Part shown: positions 36,327 to 48,819 of the stretch, piece after piece
How positions within the stretch are numbered: the stretch's first letter is position 1
Layout of the letters: every line of letters begins with the position of its first letter
Assembly: GCF_004027225.2 (NCBI RefSeq)
Contig: NC_044290.2
Span: forward strand, 3,860,906 to 3,924,905
Source: Strigops habroptila
Lineage: Eukaryota > Chordata > Aves > Psittaciformes > Psittacidae
Length of the DNA: 64,000 nt
Direction of reading: 5' to 3'
Made by a program: the position numbers and the translations under genes
The notes under the pieces: model-generated
Database searches by the model: none
What the model saw: only the letters and a program-made list of their open reading frames with translations
What the model was told of the DNA's origin: nothing

Positions 36327-39300
36327 TTGTTAATGGCTTTTAGCTGTTGATCACACAGTGCAGACTTGGGCAATGCTGCCCCTTGGCCATAGGGCTGGCT
36401 TGGGAGCATGCTCTGTGACACTGCCCTGCTCATACAGCGTTTGCCTCTGCTGCCCATCACACATCAGTCATCGAGGAATTCAGAGGTGGATGGAGGGAAG
36501 GACATGCACATTTTAACTTTTCATCCCTGCAGCACTCAGGGCAACGGTACCCACTCTCTCTGGGCTATAGCTCAAAAAGAACCTTGGGGGCAGCAGGCAC
36601 TGGCAATGTCAAAGGCTATGTCCAACCTGGCATGCAGCAACAGGGAAGTGACTCAGGCGGGGGCAGAGCAGGGAATAGCATGATGTGGCAAAAACCAAAG
36701 CGAAGTAAGTGGAGGAGGTTGTGAAAGAAACCCCACCACACAGAATGTGTGAACGTGAATAGGCACCATGACTGCTGTTTACTGGCACAGGCTAGTTAGA
36801 GATGTGGTTGTCCAAAATAGTGAGCAAGTATTCATCACGCAGGAACTGCGTCACATTTGTGCTCTCTTTCCTTTGGGGCTTAAAGAAAGGATGGGGGCCA
36901 TGGACATTTGCTATCAACCAGCTTTCACACAGATCTGAATGATGCAGATCATCCACACAGCTGACCGACCTGCAGAGCATTCAGCATCCTGAAAATCAGA
37001 TGCAAAGCTCTTTGCCTGTGCACCAGCTTTGTGCTATTCTTGGATTAACAAGTTCATTTTGTACTCCTTGTTATTTTCCTTCCTGCTATTTCAGTAACAT
37101 GAGGTAACACAATGCCAACAGAAAACCATGTCGTGAAAAACTTCCACAGCCTCAGGCAAGGGACTGGTGTTTCTGGGGCAGCTCGCCCCATGCTGGCACT
37201 GCCAGCACCACTATCCCTCCTCTTCCCTCTACTCCTGGGATCCAAAACTCTTTCCTCACCTTTTTCCTTCCCCTTCACATCCCCCACACTCACATTGACT
37301 TTACTAATGCTTCTGCCCTGCTCTGCCACTGATGGGAAAGGAAAGCAGCCCAGGCCAGGTTTCACAGCTCTACTTGAGCGCAGAGACCTGTAAGGGGGAG
37401 AAGGCACGGATGGGTGGCAGCAAAAGAGCTGAAATGGCATCCTCTGAGCAAGGTGAGAGGTAGGAGCCAGCTGTAAACAGAACAGCAACCCATCACACAA
37501 ATACGTGCCTCTCATAAAAGCAAACACAAGCCAAATAAGCAGCATGCTGGTTGCTCCTCCGCCTGTGGTTTCAGTGGTAGCTCTGTCCCACCAAGCAGTG
37601 AGGACACAGGATGGAACAGAAACCCTGGCATTTCTGGTTGCAGTGGGTTTTTCCACTCCTGCTCTTCTACGGAAGCCTTACTGAAGGTTGATGTCTTTCA
37701 TTACTACACCTTGTATTTGCTCAAGCACTGCACAGCCGTGCCAATGGCTGCTGTGTCTCTTCATAAATCAGTTTGTTTACTGGTTTATGAAGTTTACTGC
37801 AAAACTGCAAAGTGCTTTGGCACATCAGGCACAGGCAGAGCTGTTTCACACAGAGATAATGGGTAGAAGTGGGGCAAAAGGACAGTTCATTTGAGCTGGT
37901 GGAGGCATTGTTTGCACTGAATTCAGGTTTTGAGCAGTAGGTGTGAACAGCCACAGTCTGAGGATCCAGCTTCTTGTGATTGATTGCAAATCCTCAGTAC
38001 AATAATCTATTTTGTTTTAACGATCTCTTGTTGGAAGATTTTGGGGAATAAGAGCTGGCTGTGAGTTAGAGCTGGAAAAAAATGGCTTTTTAATTTTTAT
38101 GTTATTTCAAAACAATTTTGTATTTCTGTCCAAAATGTCAGTCTAAGTTAAATGAATGTTTTGTCCTTGATACTGCTGTTTGGCCACTGAACTTAAAATA
38201 TCAAATTGGTCTGAACAACTCTGTTCATTTTAGCATGACTTAGACACACACAGTGCCAGTTAGATGACAGGAGATGGGGTCCAGTTCAGGACAGAACAAT
38301 GGGCCTCTGCAAGCACCAGGTCATCTCAGTCCCAGCCAGCAACCTTTATGATAGTGAGGTTAAAAGCCATTGAGGGAACTGCACTGTGCAGCATCAGCCT
38401 GAAAAAGATTCAGTCTCAATGTTTCCAGAGGACTGGCTGTGGCCACAGATGTACTGATGCCCCTGCCACAGGCACCACACATCCAGTCACAGCCCCTGGT
38501 GCTTTTTTAGGGGGGGCCAAGTCTATCCACCAGTTCTTCATCGCACTTTGATGAACTCCATTGACTGCCAGATGAGCACTCACTGCGATGTGACCCTGAA
38601 CATCTGCAGCTCTGCTCACCCCCAGCGAGAGCTCACTTGCTCTTCTTCTTCACCAGTTGCACATACAGAAGCATAAACAGGGAGCCCTTTGGTGGGGTAC
38701 AAACCTGATTTGCCCCCCTAATACCAGTAACTGCTGCTGCCTTGGACCAGAGCTGCGGGTATTCAGCATCTGCAGGATGCTGTGTGGTGTCGGCCCCAAG
38801 GCAACATGATGGGGCTGGGGCAGGAGGGGGCCCTGGGACACTATAAACCAACCCCTTTCCCCAAAGCTTCCCAGTCTAGATAATGCCAACAACTTCGATT
38901 TGACTAATATTCTATTGTCATGATGTTCTTTCGCATGTTTTATAGGGAATCGTTCTGCGAGTCGTGATGTGGGAAAAAAATATTGTTCCCAAGTCCTAAT
39001 GCAATGATCAGATCAGTTTTCACTGTGACTCCTGCAGTTTTCTTATAGCTTTGGCCATTATATGAGGAGTTATTTCTCCCTAAGTGCCTAAGCAATAAAT
39101 CAGTAGTTCACAGTTTAGGTAAGAGGTATCACACAACCACTATGGATAATTCTGGAGGCACTGTAATGATGGCAATCCTTACTTCAGTGCATGCCAACAC
39201 CTTACAGAAAGTTGAAACTGCAAACAGTCCTCGGCCAAAACAATTTGCACCATCCCTAAAAATACCTATAAGTAATCATGTCATTTATCACAAATCCTGC

Positions 39301-42107
39301 CTACTGCTTCTTTGGCAATGCAATTGTGCTTGAGTAATGGAAAAGGAGAGTTGAAAAATCCTTTATAAAAATAGTATTCCAGGACAAGTAAAACATCTCA
39401 GAAAAAAACCTCTCTTTGCCTTAAGCATCTGAAATAATAGACATCCCTAAAGCAAACATGTAAGAGCTGGCTTCAGCAGTGGTTATTGCTCATTTTTAAC
39501 CTGCTTTCTAAAATCTCCTTTACTCCCTCTCCCCTCCTCCTCCTCCTGCTGCCAGGAAGTTCCAGGAAAGAAAAGTGCTACCAGGCTGAGCTGCATGCGC
39601 CCGTGGCTACAGCACAAAGGTCTGAGCCTCTCTGCTGGTAAGAGGTAAAGCATTCAAAAGCAAACTCTTTATCCCAACCACACCTATATGGCATGTGCTC
39701 AAAAGCCATAGCAGATGGGTAATCATTTCCCCTGAAGTACTTTACAAAAAGTAAATCTCTCCTGGGGTGGGGAGCAGCCTGCTAACAGGAGAGCACTACA
39801 GCAGCACTGCTGGGTTTGTAGAGGAGGATGGAGCTGGAGCTTCAGCTCTGTGAAGACAAGTGAGATCCTCCAGCTGGGCTCAGTGGGACCCAGTCCACAA
39901 AACAGATCCAGAATATACTGGAGAGGAGCAAACAAAGCTAGCAAGGGGTGCTCCCTAACCTCAGCGTGTTCCAAAGATGCTTATTGTTTCCTTTTGTCAT
40001 CATTTTCAGGAGTTTCTCAGCCAGGCACTGTGTTTCCAGCCTGTCAGAGGTTGTCAGCAATGTGCTTGAGAAGCAGAGGCTTTGCAGCTGAGAAATCACT
40101 TTGTCACCTCACCAGTTTCTCTGGCAGTAGAAAGTTCAGAGGCTCTGCAGCACCCTGTACATCTTACTCATGTCTTCGAGATGCAATCTGGACTCCTGGT
40201 GCAATTCCCCCAAGCAAGTTAACATCACTGTTCCATGGTTTGTAAAACCTCCAGATTCATGGCGCAGGGAGGGTTGACAGAGGTGGCAGCTCTCCAAAGA
40301 CACCCTCCCCAGCGCAGCGGGTAGTTAATCCAGCTCTTCTCTGCCCAATGAATCAGCGAGAGGCAAGGCCCCAGCACTGCCGGGCCAGGAGCTGACACAT
40401 GAACGTGGAGTCTTTACAACCCGCACATGAGAGATGCTCAGAAGAGCTGCCTGTGCTTTGTGAAAGATTAGTGCAGGTAATAGTGCAATTAGCCTCTTGC
40501 TTCAGTGTAGCATATCCTGGCTAGTGTAATTCTTCTTTGTAGTGTACCAAGCGAAATCTCAAAGCAAACAGTGTTTCCAAAATACAGCTGCAGTCCCTTT
40601 GAATTAAAGGTACTGGCCAGATGTCAACAGACCTCAGTTGCAACACCGAGTGAAGGTGGATTTGGACACTGACCAAGGACACATCAGTCTCATCAGGGGC
40701 TTTGCAATGCCCCAACTCCACTCCAGCACAACCAGCCAAAGCAAGAGAAGCAATTAAGGGCCACTTGACCTCATCTGCAAGAAGTCACAACAGCAGGTCA
40801 CACAGTTACTGACAGCTTTTCCTTATGACAGCCAGTTATCTCCAGAACAGTTCTTGCTCTGCTCCTGTCTGCTCCAGGGCTGCTTTAGCTACTGTCTGCA
40901 CCTCAGGAGGCCTGTACAAGTAACAGTTCTCCCTACAGACAATGCACAACCATTAATACCCACTTGAATCCATTACAACGTGCTAACAATCATGCTTAGG
41001 CTTTCTCAGGTTGCCGGCATACAAACCCTAATAAAACCTCCCTGGCAGCCTATTTAGCAACACTAATGAGAAATGTGCAAGAGAGAAAAATGACTAATCC
41101 ATTTTAACAACAAACAGGCAGCAGCATCACACAGGGAATTTTCTGAGTGAAGACAAACCCGCAGCTCCTGTGGCTTATGAGCTCAGGCAGGGTTGGCCAT
41201 GACATGGCTCGAGTGGCTCGCAGCACAGCAGCTGCCACCAGCACCCCCGTGGTGACTCAGGATGTGAGGAGGAGGCCAGCATGGTGACACCACAACCCTG
41301 CAGCAGCTGAGGCAAAGCCAGGGCAGAACTGGGCTTACAGAGTGCATGGTCACAGGTTGTAGCTGGAACCAAGCAGAATCAGCTGCAGAGCAAAGTCCTT
41401 CACCTTGAGGTGCTGCCAGAGGCACCTGAGCTTTACATGGTGAGTTACAGATATATCTCCTCTTCTGTAGGAGTTGTGTCCACTCTATTGTGCGCCTGTC
41501 ACTTCTTGGGACAGTTGGCAGGGTTTCACAGAAACTCAGAGAAGTAACATCAGTGAGTGTTGCTTGCTCCTGTGTTAACTGGGGAGGAAGGAGCCTGGTG
41601 AGCCTGCGAGAGCAGAGGGTACAAAGCCCTCATCCCACAGGGCAAGATGAAAAAAAAGGTTAGGGGGCAGGGAGAGGAGAGTCCTGCAGCATTAGGACAT
41701 CCCAGCTCTTCAACCCCCCATTGAGCAATCCTTCCAGCCCCAAAGGAAGCTGGTGTCACACACAATACCACCATTCCACTTCATTTCAAGCTGCCGCTCA
41801 GCACTGGAGCTTAGCCCGTGCTGGCACAGGTGCCTTCTGAATAACAAGCTCCGTGCCACCGACATCGAGTTCTGCCTGGAACAAGTTGCCTCCCTGGATT
41901 TGTTTTGCTTTTTAAGCCTTTTCCACTGATTAACAGGGTTTGTTTACGCACAGTAAAATAGCCGCTCGCTCTGTTACAGAGCGCTCGAAGGGAGAAAGGC
42001 TTGTGCAAGTTGTACTTTTGGGGGTTTTAAACCTTTTTCTTTCCCAGTAGAGACCCAAACAGAGAGAGGCGAGAGGAGAGAGAAGCAACAGGCGGCAACT
42101 TGCTCAC

Positions 42108-42129
42108 CTGAATACGAGGATTTCTTCAT
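42108..42129 (-). CDS. SEPTIN9: SEPTIN9 long-isoform first coding exon (partial CDS)
   Basis: Septin-9 is a filament-forming cytoskeletal GTPase. In mammals it caps septin hetero-octamers, and its longest isoform associates with microtubules. Seen here on the minus strand: ATG at 42129-42127 followed by codons for MKKSSYS, then one G of a split Gly codon at 42108 and a consensus donor GTGAGCA (42107-42101). Human long isoform (isoform a, v1) begins MKKSYSGG, so this copy has one extra Ser. The start has G at -3 and A at +4. The exon belongs upstream of 16519-16575, which has the matching phase and the next conserved residues. No stop lies between this ATG and an in-frame ATG at 42255, so an N-terminal extension cannot be excluded from sequence alone. 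The peptide is too short to stand alone; identification rests on the pairing with exon 2. Confidence 0.88.
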
Positions 42130-42330
42130 GCCGTCTCTTCGAGCTGTGACATAGGAGCTGGGTGAGACGTTGGGTCCCTGGGGTGACGTGCCGCAGGTGA
42201 GATCCTTTTGTTGGTGCAGGCAGGGACAGGGAGGGGACGTGCACACTGCCACCACATCCAGGCGCGTGGCTCCAGCCGAGGGGCAGCCCAGCGCTCCGAT
42301 TAATTAGCACACACCTTTCCCAACCTCACG
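42130..42330 (-). promoter_or_regulatory. SEPTIN9: Presumed promoter / 5' UTR of SEPTIN9 long isoform
   Basis: Sequence immediately upstream of the MKKSSYS start is richer in CpG than the surrounding DNA (CpGs near 42132, 42140, 42169, 42187, 42192, 42238, 42262-42264, 42279 and 42294-42298). No TATA box is seen on the minus strand. Two ACGTG cores occur on the plus strand at 42186-42190 (within TGACGTG, CRE-like) and 42237-42241; ACGTG is also the core of hypoxia-response elements. The transcription start cannot be fixed. Promoter status is inferred from position and composition. Confidence 0.55.
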
Positions 42331-43700
42331 CACAGTTATGGGCTGTTCCAACTCTTCTGGCACCAGCAGGGTAGAGCAGAGCTCAGCCTCCCTGGCAGCT
42401 GCATGTTATCCCCCTGGAAAACAAATGGTCTCGGGGATTAGCCCTACCAACTCCCAGCCCTGGAAATCCCAGTGTATTTAGCTAGTGCAGCAAAGGGAAG
42501 GGAGGGAATTTCACGCCTCCAGCCCAGCACACCCCATGGCTTTGATTCAGCTGTTTGCTGCTGGAGCAGCTTAGGTCAGAGTTGCTCTCAAGTCAGGCAG
42601 TTTCTGGTTCAAAGTGCATTACTGGCCTGTCAGCATGCTGTGGTGTGAACTCCTCTTTCCTCTTCATACTTACATGTAAGGGACTCATTCAAGGCTGTAA
42701 GTTTGAGCAAAATGCTTATACAGGTTTACAACACAGGGAGAGCTATGTGCAAGCAGTTACTCACTGCTCAGTAGGATGCAGGGTGCCACGTATTCCATAA
42801 CCCATTCCCCAGAGCACTGGGATCTGGTCATGTCCCCAGGTTACTGAGGAAGAGGAGGCTCCATTTTGCAATTCCTTATGTGCCTCAGCACGTGGATCTG
42901 CCGGGAAAGCAGACGTGCTCCTGAACACTCCCTTGAAACACAGGTTGGACAATCAGTTACACAAATGCAATAAACTGGGGGCATTATGAACACAGGCAGG
43001 AAGAAAGAGCAAATTAAGAGTAGTTATGACTAAAAGCACAGTGAAGTGCAGGAGCCTGAACTGCCGCAGGAAGCACTGGGCTGATCACTGGAAATGTTCC
43101 CACAGCCAGCTCGGGTGAGTCACCCACGGGAAGGCGCAGAGCACGAGTCCTGCCCACATGAGAAAACACCACCAGCTCAAGGTATAGGAAGGGTTTTCTC
43201 TTTGGTTTTAGACTTTTCCATGGGAGGAGGAAAACTGTTCTGCCCCAGCCCTAACCCTGGTGTTGCATGGAGACAGATTGAGCTGGATTAAGAGGATACG
43301 GTCCCGTCAGTGTTTGTCACCATTTTTCAGCTATGGATTTTTGCTTCTGTAACAGGTATGAAAAAAAGATTGTCTGAGCCTCTCAGGCTTTAGTGCAAAA
43401 CTTGAAGAGCTAGCTGAAGTCGCTGGGGGATTTAGTGCTAAGCAGCCAGACTTTGCACTGGAACAGCTCAGGAGCTCTCACATGTTCCCCAGGTAATAGC
43501 AGCAGCAATTCTACCTGCTGCTGCATGACTACCCTATGTTACTGTTCTGCTCCTGCTGGTCTCCAGCAGGGAGATGTTAGCAAAAAAACTCCTTCATCAA
43601 GAAAACTTTTGAACCACCAAAGCTTTGTTACTTAAGTAAACACACACCTAAGCCCATACTAACAATATATTACTCTTTCCACAGGTGCTTTTGACATCAT
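42331..43700. other. 5' flank of SEPTIN9 long isoform, nothing recognised
   Basis: Immediate upstream region. No exon, repeat family or tandem array was seen. Whether it is intergenic or intron of a longer SEPTIN9 transcript depends on the candidate distal exon near 63.8 kb. Confidence 0.4.
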
Positions 43701-43815
43701 TAGTCACAATTTACGGAGGAGAAACAATAGCACAATGACTTGCCCCACCTCGTATACCAATGGCAAACTCAGGCGTATAACCCACTCCCAAACACTAACC
43801 CCACTGCTCTGCTCT
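43701..43815 (-). mobile_element. MIR SINE fragment
   Basis: Reads as a reverse-oriented MIR: ATTTACGGAGGAGAAACAAT, AGCACAATGACTTGCCCCAC, ACCAATGGCAAACTCAGG, ending CACTGCTCTGCTC. This matches the MIR order TTTACAGAGGAGGAAACTGA, GTGACTTGCCCAAGGTCAC, GTGGCAGAGCCGGGAT. Confidence 0.6.
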
Positions 43816-43920
43816 TGCCTGCATCTCTCTGATGGACGCAGCTACTCTTAATACTCAACACAGAGCTATACTTCACAGAAGATCAAAAGACAGCGTTCTG
43901 TTCTTCTCACATACAGGTAT

Positions 43921-44015
43921 ATGTGCACATGTGCCTGATTAAGTGTGTGATTACATGTGCACATGTATGCGATTAAGTGTATGGCTCCACATGTGTGTGA
44001 TTACGTGTGCAAAGT
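43921..44015. repeat. 34-bp minisatellite, about 2.8 copies
   Basis: Copies start at 43921 and 43955 with ATGTGCACATGT, share GATTAAGTGT, and a third partial copy with ACATGTGTGTGATTACGTGT starts near 43989. Alternating purine-pyrimidine content is high. Confidence 0.7.
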
Positions 44016-47000
44016 GTGCTGTGCCTTCATGGGGCTGCTGGTGAGCAGCATTTTTGGAGCCATGGCTGGGGTACAGCCATCTGATCAGCTTGACTGCACA
44101 AATACAAACAGCAAATTGTGGGGCAGGCTTTTCCACTGCGGGGCCAAACAAACACGATGAGACAGAAATTGGCTGAAAGGATTTTATTTTTTTTTTTTTT
44201 CCCCTGAAATACTGTCTGACAAAGAATCCTTTTCTTTGGCTGCCTGGCCTCAGAATTACCAAGAGAATCAGTCACTTGGCTCAGAAGAACAGGTTAATGT
44301 TTAATACAATGCAGAGCCCACAGGCTTCAAATAGGTAAGTCATTTATAGGTTGTATCTCCTCCTCCCTCCCCCCCTTGCGTAAGATTAGTGTGAGAATTT
44401 ATTGTTCCTGAAAGTGAGGGATTCAGACTGCTGGCTCAGCCTGGCTGCAGTAGAGGGAGGCACCATGTGAGCCTCATGTATCCAGCCTTGCCAAAGCAGC
44501 TCAGATCTGACCTGATGTATGCATCCATCCCGCACCAGCCCTGGACATCCCCTCTGCCCAATGCATCCAACCCTGGCACTCCTGTGCCAGCATGGTACTG
44601 GCAGTGGTGCAGAGCTGGCTTCTTTCCAGGGAGGCTGTGTCAACCTCCCTTATCACAGTCTCGTGATGCCCAACTGCACGCACACAGCGGTGATCTGAGC
44701 ATGGGCAGGGTCCTCTGAGCCCAGTGGCACTGCACCCACAAGGGCTGCAGATGCTGCACCTCCTACAGCAACTACTGAGCCTGACCCAGCTGTGATGCCC
44801 TCAGCAGCTGGTTCTTCATGGCTTAGCCTGCAACACACATTACAGTTCCATGGCAGGCACAAAAGCAGTACATGCTGTCTCTCCCCCTGCAGCATCCTCT
44901 AGGCAAGCACATACTCCAGCATGTGGGGGTCCTGCACCAAGATATGCAATCTCCCAAACTAAATATAAGACAGCGATCAGAGGAGCAAGAGAGATGAGCA
45001 CCACCAGCTACATACAGTGGGCTGGGGCAGGGAACCAGAGGCTCAGGAAAGGGTCAAGCTGACGGAGAGACTGACAGATACAATAGCACCAAGTGATGAA
45101 TACTGTAGTGAGGAGGAAAGTGTAGAAATAAGGGTGAGCTGCAAGTAAAAACTATGATCTCATGGACTAGCACAAAGCTAGACATTTAGGTACACTGAGT
45201 TGCATAACTGCATCTCTCCAACTGATTTATTCAGCCTCTCAAAGTAAGTTTCTTGCATTCTTGTCTTGCAAAAGGGGAGGAAGGTTGAGTTTTCCCGGGG
45301 TGGGGGTATGGGGAGGCTGTGTGTTACTCAGTGCTGCTCTGGGGCTCAAAGACATTGCCTGGTAGGCAAAAGTTGTTGTTAGAGGAGAGCAGAGCTTCCC
45401 CAGGTGACCAGCAACAACGGTAAGCAGGAACTTACACTGCAAAGACCTGCCAGTGAGCAGCAGAGTAGGCCGGAACCTCCTCTTTGGGGAACAGTATCTC
45501 TGATTTAGAGGTGGAAACTCACGTGTCAGGACTATAAACCACCCACATCTCCCTCTCCAGCTCTGTTTGTTTTACATATGATCCTCCAAGTTCCCTTTTC
45601 CTGACCAATTGTTCTTTAGTGGCTGTGGGGCTGGAGAGAGGATGTAAAGTTTTCCACCCTGCTCTGCACCAGCAACCCGTCCTGCCCAGCGCAGGGAGGC
45701 AGCTGCCAAACTGGGCATGAGGTGAGCAGTGCCACTGCACCCTGGCCTAGGAGATCATTGCAAAAGCCCAATAAAACTCATCTCAAAGAGCCCCTGGACT
45801 CAAGGAAAGGAAACCACACAAAAGATGAGAACTTGTGGCTTTTGGACAAGAAAGGGTTACCTTTATTGCCCAGAACCTGCAATTGCCCCGGCAGGCACAA
45901 AGGGTGGCTTTTGGCACAGCTGTATGTGCAATGGGGCCTGAGTCACCTGCGTACTTTGGCAGGTCCAACGGCTCGGATGCACCAAGTCAGCAGGAAAGGG
46001 CCAGGCGGTTCTGTCAGCCCACTGAACCCAGTCACTGCAGCTGGAAAAGCTCTGTGCCAGTGGGCTGGCTGCTGGCAGCCCAGCTCAAGGCAAAGTTCAG
46101 TCCATGCTCCGTGCCCCTTGTAAAGCACAACTTTTGTTGGTGGCCAAGACACCAAGATGCTTGTGAGATAGGACAAAAGCAAATCAACCAGCATCGGAAA
46201 CTTGTGGCACTGGCAGAATTTGCCCTCCTTCTGCCACCTTCTTGAGGAAACTAAAATGTTATGGCACCTCTGATCTCTCTTCCTTTCCCCTGTAGCCCTA
46301 ATGGAGTGCTCAGTCACAATGCGCTGGTTGTGCCACAGTTTACCCTTACAATACCTTCGTTACTTAAGCTCGTAGTTATCCTCATTTAGTTACCAAAAAA
46401 AAAAAAGGTAAACACAGATTTTTATTTTTAATGGCTCTGAGAAAGGGCTGCCCAAGCTGGGATTAAAACTCAGAGCTAACTTGTCACTACCTAACTTTAC
46501 AGCTGCAGAAATGTTGGGTCTGCCAGCTCTGAGCTCAGTGGAGTCTGCTTTATAAAAACATATCTGCCCAGAGCTTGGAGACGGAGATAGAAATCAGTTT
46601 GATGATCAAAGTTACTTATAGCATTCCTGGGGGGTTTGCAGAGAACAGCAGGCAGAAGTCTGAAGGACTGATCACAGTGACCTGAAACTGCTTCCCCGAG
46701 CACTTGGGGATAATTCAGCAGAATTCACATCCAAGGAGCCTCCAAGCCCTGATTTCATCAGTAAGCACATATAAATCCTGCAGCTACTCTGATGCAGCAG
46801 CCTGGCTCTCAAGCTTGCAATGAGGAAATAAGGGATAGGATTATGAAATGCATTTGGGGTGACCTGTTATTCATGAGCAACAAAGCCACTGAATCATGGG
46901 GATGGGGCGTTCAGATGTGCATGACAGGAGCTCAAGTCCACGTAGATGGAGAATCCTCTACTTGAAATTATGGCTGAGATCCCAGTCAAATGCATGTAAG

Positions 47001-48703
47001 GTAACAAGTGAACATGGCCCATTTACCCGTCTTCAGCATCACAGGATAGTGGGTTCACCAATGAGTCCTCGTGTACTCAAACACACATGTAAACCTGCTT
47101 GCCAAACCCAGGAAAACTAAATGCAAAGAACAGCAGTGACATAAGCCATCACCACAGCCAAGATTTGCCATACTCCAGTTCTGAGCCACTTTCCTCTTGA
47201 CAGTGGCCAGGATTCAGTGCAGCTTTCCCCTACCCTGTTCCACAGAGGGAAAACACAGATGTTCAGCCTCTCAGCATCAATTCACAATGCTCAGATGCAG
47301 GAGGCAAGGCAGCTGTGTTGATCTAAAGCCTCATACATTAGCTCTCTGCTTTTTCTGGGGCTAGGACATAGCACAGCTAGCAACAGCCAGACTCCCTCTG
47401 TGGTCTTAAGCGCATATGGTTAAGAGGTACACAATTTAGCAGTGTGTTTCCCAACTCCTTTCTCTGATTCCATCTGACAACAAAGCACCAAAGACCCACA
47501 ACAGCATTAAAGTACCATTATATATGGTCTGATGGTCATGCTGTTCTCTTCTGTGGACTGATGGTTATGGTGAGGAAGCAAATAACTTAATGAAGCAATT
47601 ACTCATATCAAATCAGCAGGTTTTGTTCTTTTCTTCTGCCTTAATTATGAGGAACCAGGAAGAATGTCCAATTACTCTAGGCAGAATTTCATTACTAAAG
47701 AAGATAACATCTGCTCAACCGCAAGGTACATCAGATGGCCATTTTCATAGAACAGCCTCTCCCATGTTTAGGGAAGAAAGTACTTCAACCTGAAATTAAA
47801 ATTGAGGAGTGTGTGAAACAGACAAAAAAACTCAAAAAACTAAGGGCAATAGTCAATGCTCACTCAATAGAAGGAAAATCCCTGAATGCAGGGGAAGTCT
47901 GAATGTAAGGTCGTGTTTTCCATTTTCAATAGCCCCAGACTCTGAAAACAAAACTCTTCAAGGTGCTTCATGAGCTGACCTACATGAATACCCCTTCTTA
48001 AGACCCATTGTAAAATCCTTAGGCTGCTTTCAGAAATGCCAGCTGAGCACTTCTGAATCTAGCTGCAAGCTTGAAAAACAAGAACAGGTCAAAGTCAAAC
48101 TCTCAAAATCCTCGAAGCTTAATCCATTTTTCACAAATATACAACCCTGTTTTATGGCTTTTATGGTCTGAGTTTTAGTTGAAACTACAAGAATGAAGCA
48201 ACAACCATAGCTTTGCAACAATCACATCCTTTCAAAGTGCTACAGAAGAGACATAGATCTTAGTTGCCACCAAGTGAGAATTTCACTGGTTTTTTATCCA
48301 TGTATCATATATAACCCAGCTTGAGCAAGGGTAAGCTCCTGCCCTTGGTTATCAGGTACATTTCCATAAGAGCAATTTAGAGAAGTGAACATACATCCCT
48401 GGGGAGTGGGAAAAGGTGGAACGGAGGCTGGGTACTGGAGCTCCAAAAACTAAGCTTACTGGTCCTGCTGCACTGGAGAGAGGTGCAGAAAGCGTGGATC
48501 TAAACTGCTGCAGGGGAGAGGGACCACACAGCAGCAGCAACCCGTCTGGCTGCAGACTTGAGCATGTGCCAAGCAAACAACCAGGCATGATTGTTTTGCT
48601 GCTGTTGTAACTACTTCTGCGCAGAAACATCCTTGGGTACTTAGGGAACAGTACAAGCATGCTTAAAGCTATGCTTAACTATCTGCCTGCCATGATTTCT
48701 AAA
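44016..48703. other. Upstream flank, no recognised gene
   Basis: Contains a T-rich run at 44184-44201 and an A12 run near 46396. No coding exon, RNA gene or full transposon was recognised. Confidence 0.45.
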
Positions 48704-48704
48704 T

Positions 48705-48815
48705 CCATAGAATCATAGAATCAACTAAATTGGAAAAGAACCTTAAGATCATCAAGTCCAACCCTTACCCCAGGACTGCCAAGGCCACCACTGAACCATG
48801 TTGCTGAGGGCAAAC
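48705..48815 (-). mobile_element. CR1 LINE 3' fragment, reverse orientation
   Basis: Plus strand shows the reverse complement of the CR1 tail: CCATAGAATCATAGAATCAA, then AAGATCATCAAGTCCAACCC, and a diverged part to CACTGAACCATGTTGCTGAG. The element's 3' end is at the low coordinate. It abuts a pyrimidine-rich minisatellite to the right. Confidence 0.93.
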
Positions 48816-48819
48816 TGGT

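Larger units (their letters stand above)
16576..42107 (-). other. SEPTIN9: SEPTIN9 long-isoform intron 1 (25.5 kb)
   Basis: Bounded by the exon 1 donor (GT at 42107-42106) and the exon 2 acceptor (AG at 16577-16576), same phase. Elements recognised inside are a MIR-like fragment near 17.6 kb, a duplicated 131-bp segment (18010 and 18859), a long purine tract (19200-19768), further MIR-like fragments near 28.7 and 31.7 kb, and a CR1 3' end at 36164-36326. From 19769 to 28734 and from 36327 to 42107 I see no other repeat family or exon. Single-exon frames such as 37656-37054 (minus) and 23881-23336 (minus) have no recognisable domain. Confidence 0.75.

Noticed and set aside
37054..37656. 200-codon minus-strand frame
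   Set aside because: Composition-driven frame in intron with no known motif and overlapped by a frame on the other strand; no homology I can name.
39860..39910. Possible match to the isoform-b N-terminus (minus-strand AQLEDL)
   Set aside because: A stop codon directly precedes it, no ATG or donor fits, and the residues after it do not match IISDFE.
42940..42960. CAGGTTGGACAAT string, as in CR1
   Set aside because: Only this short match; no other CR1 tail motif or terminal octamer around it.
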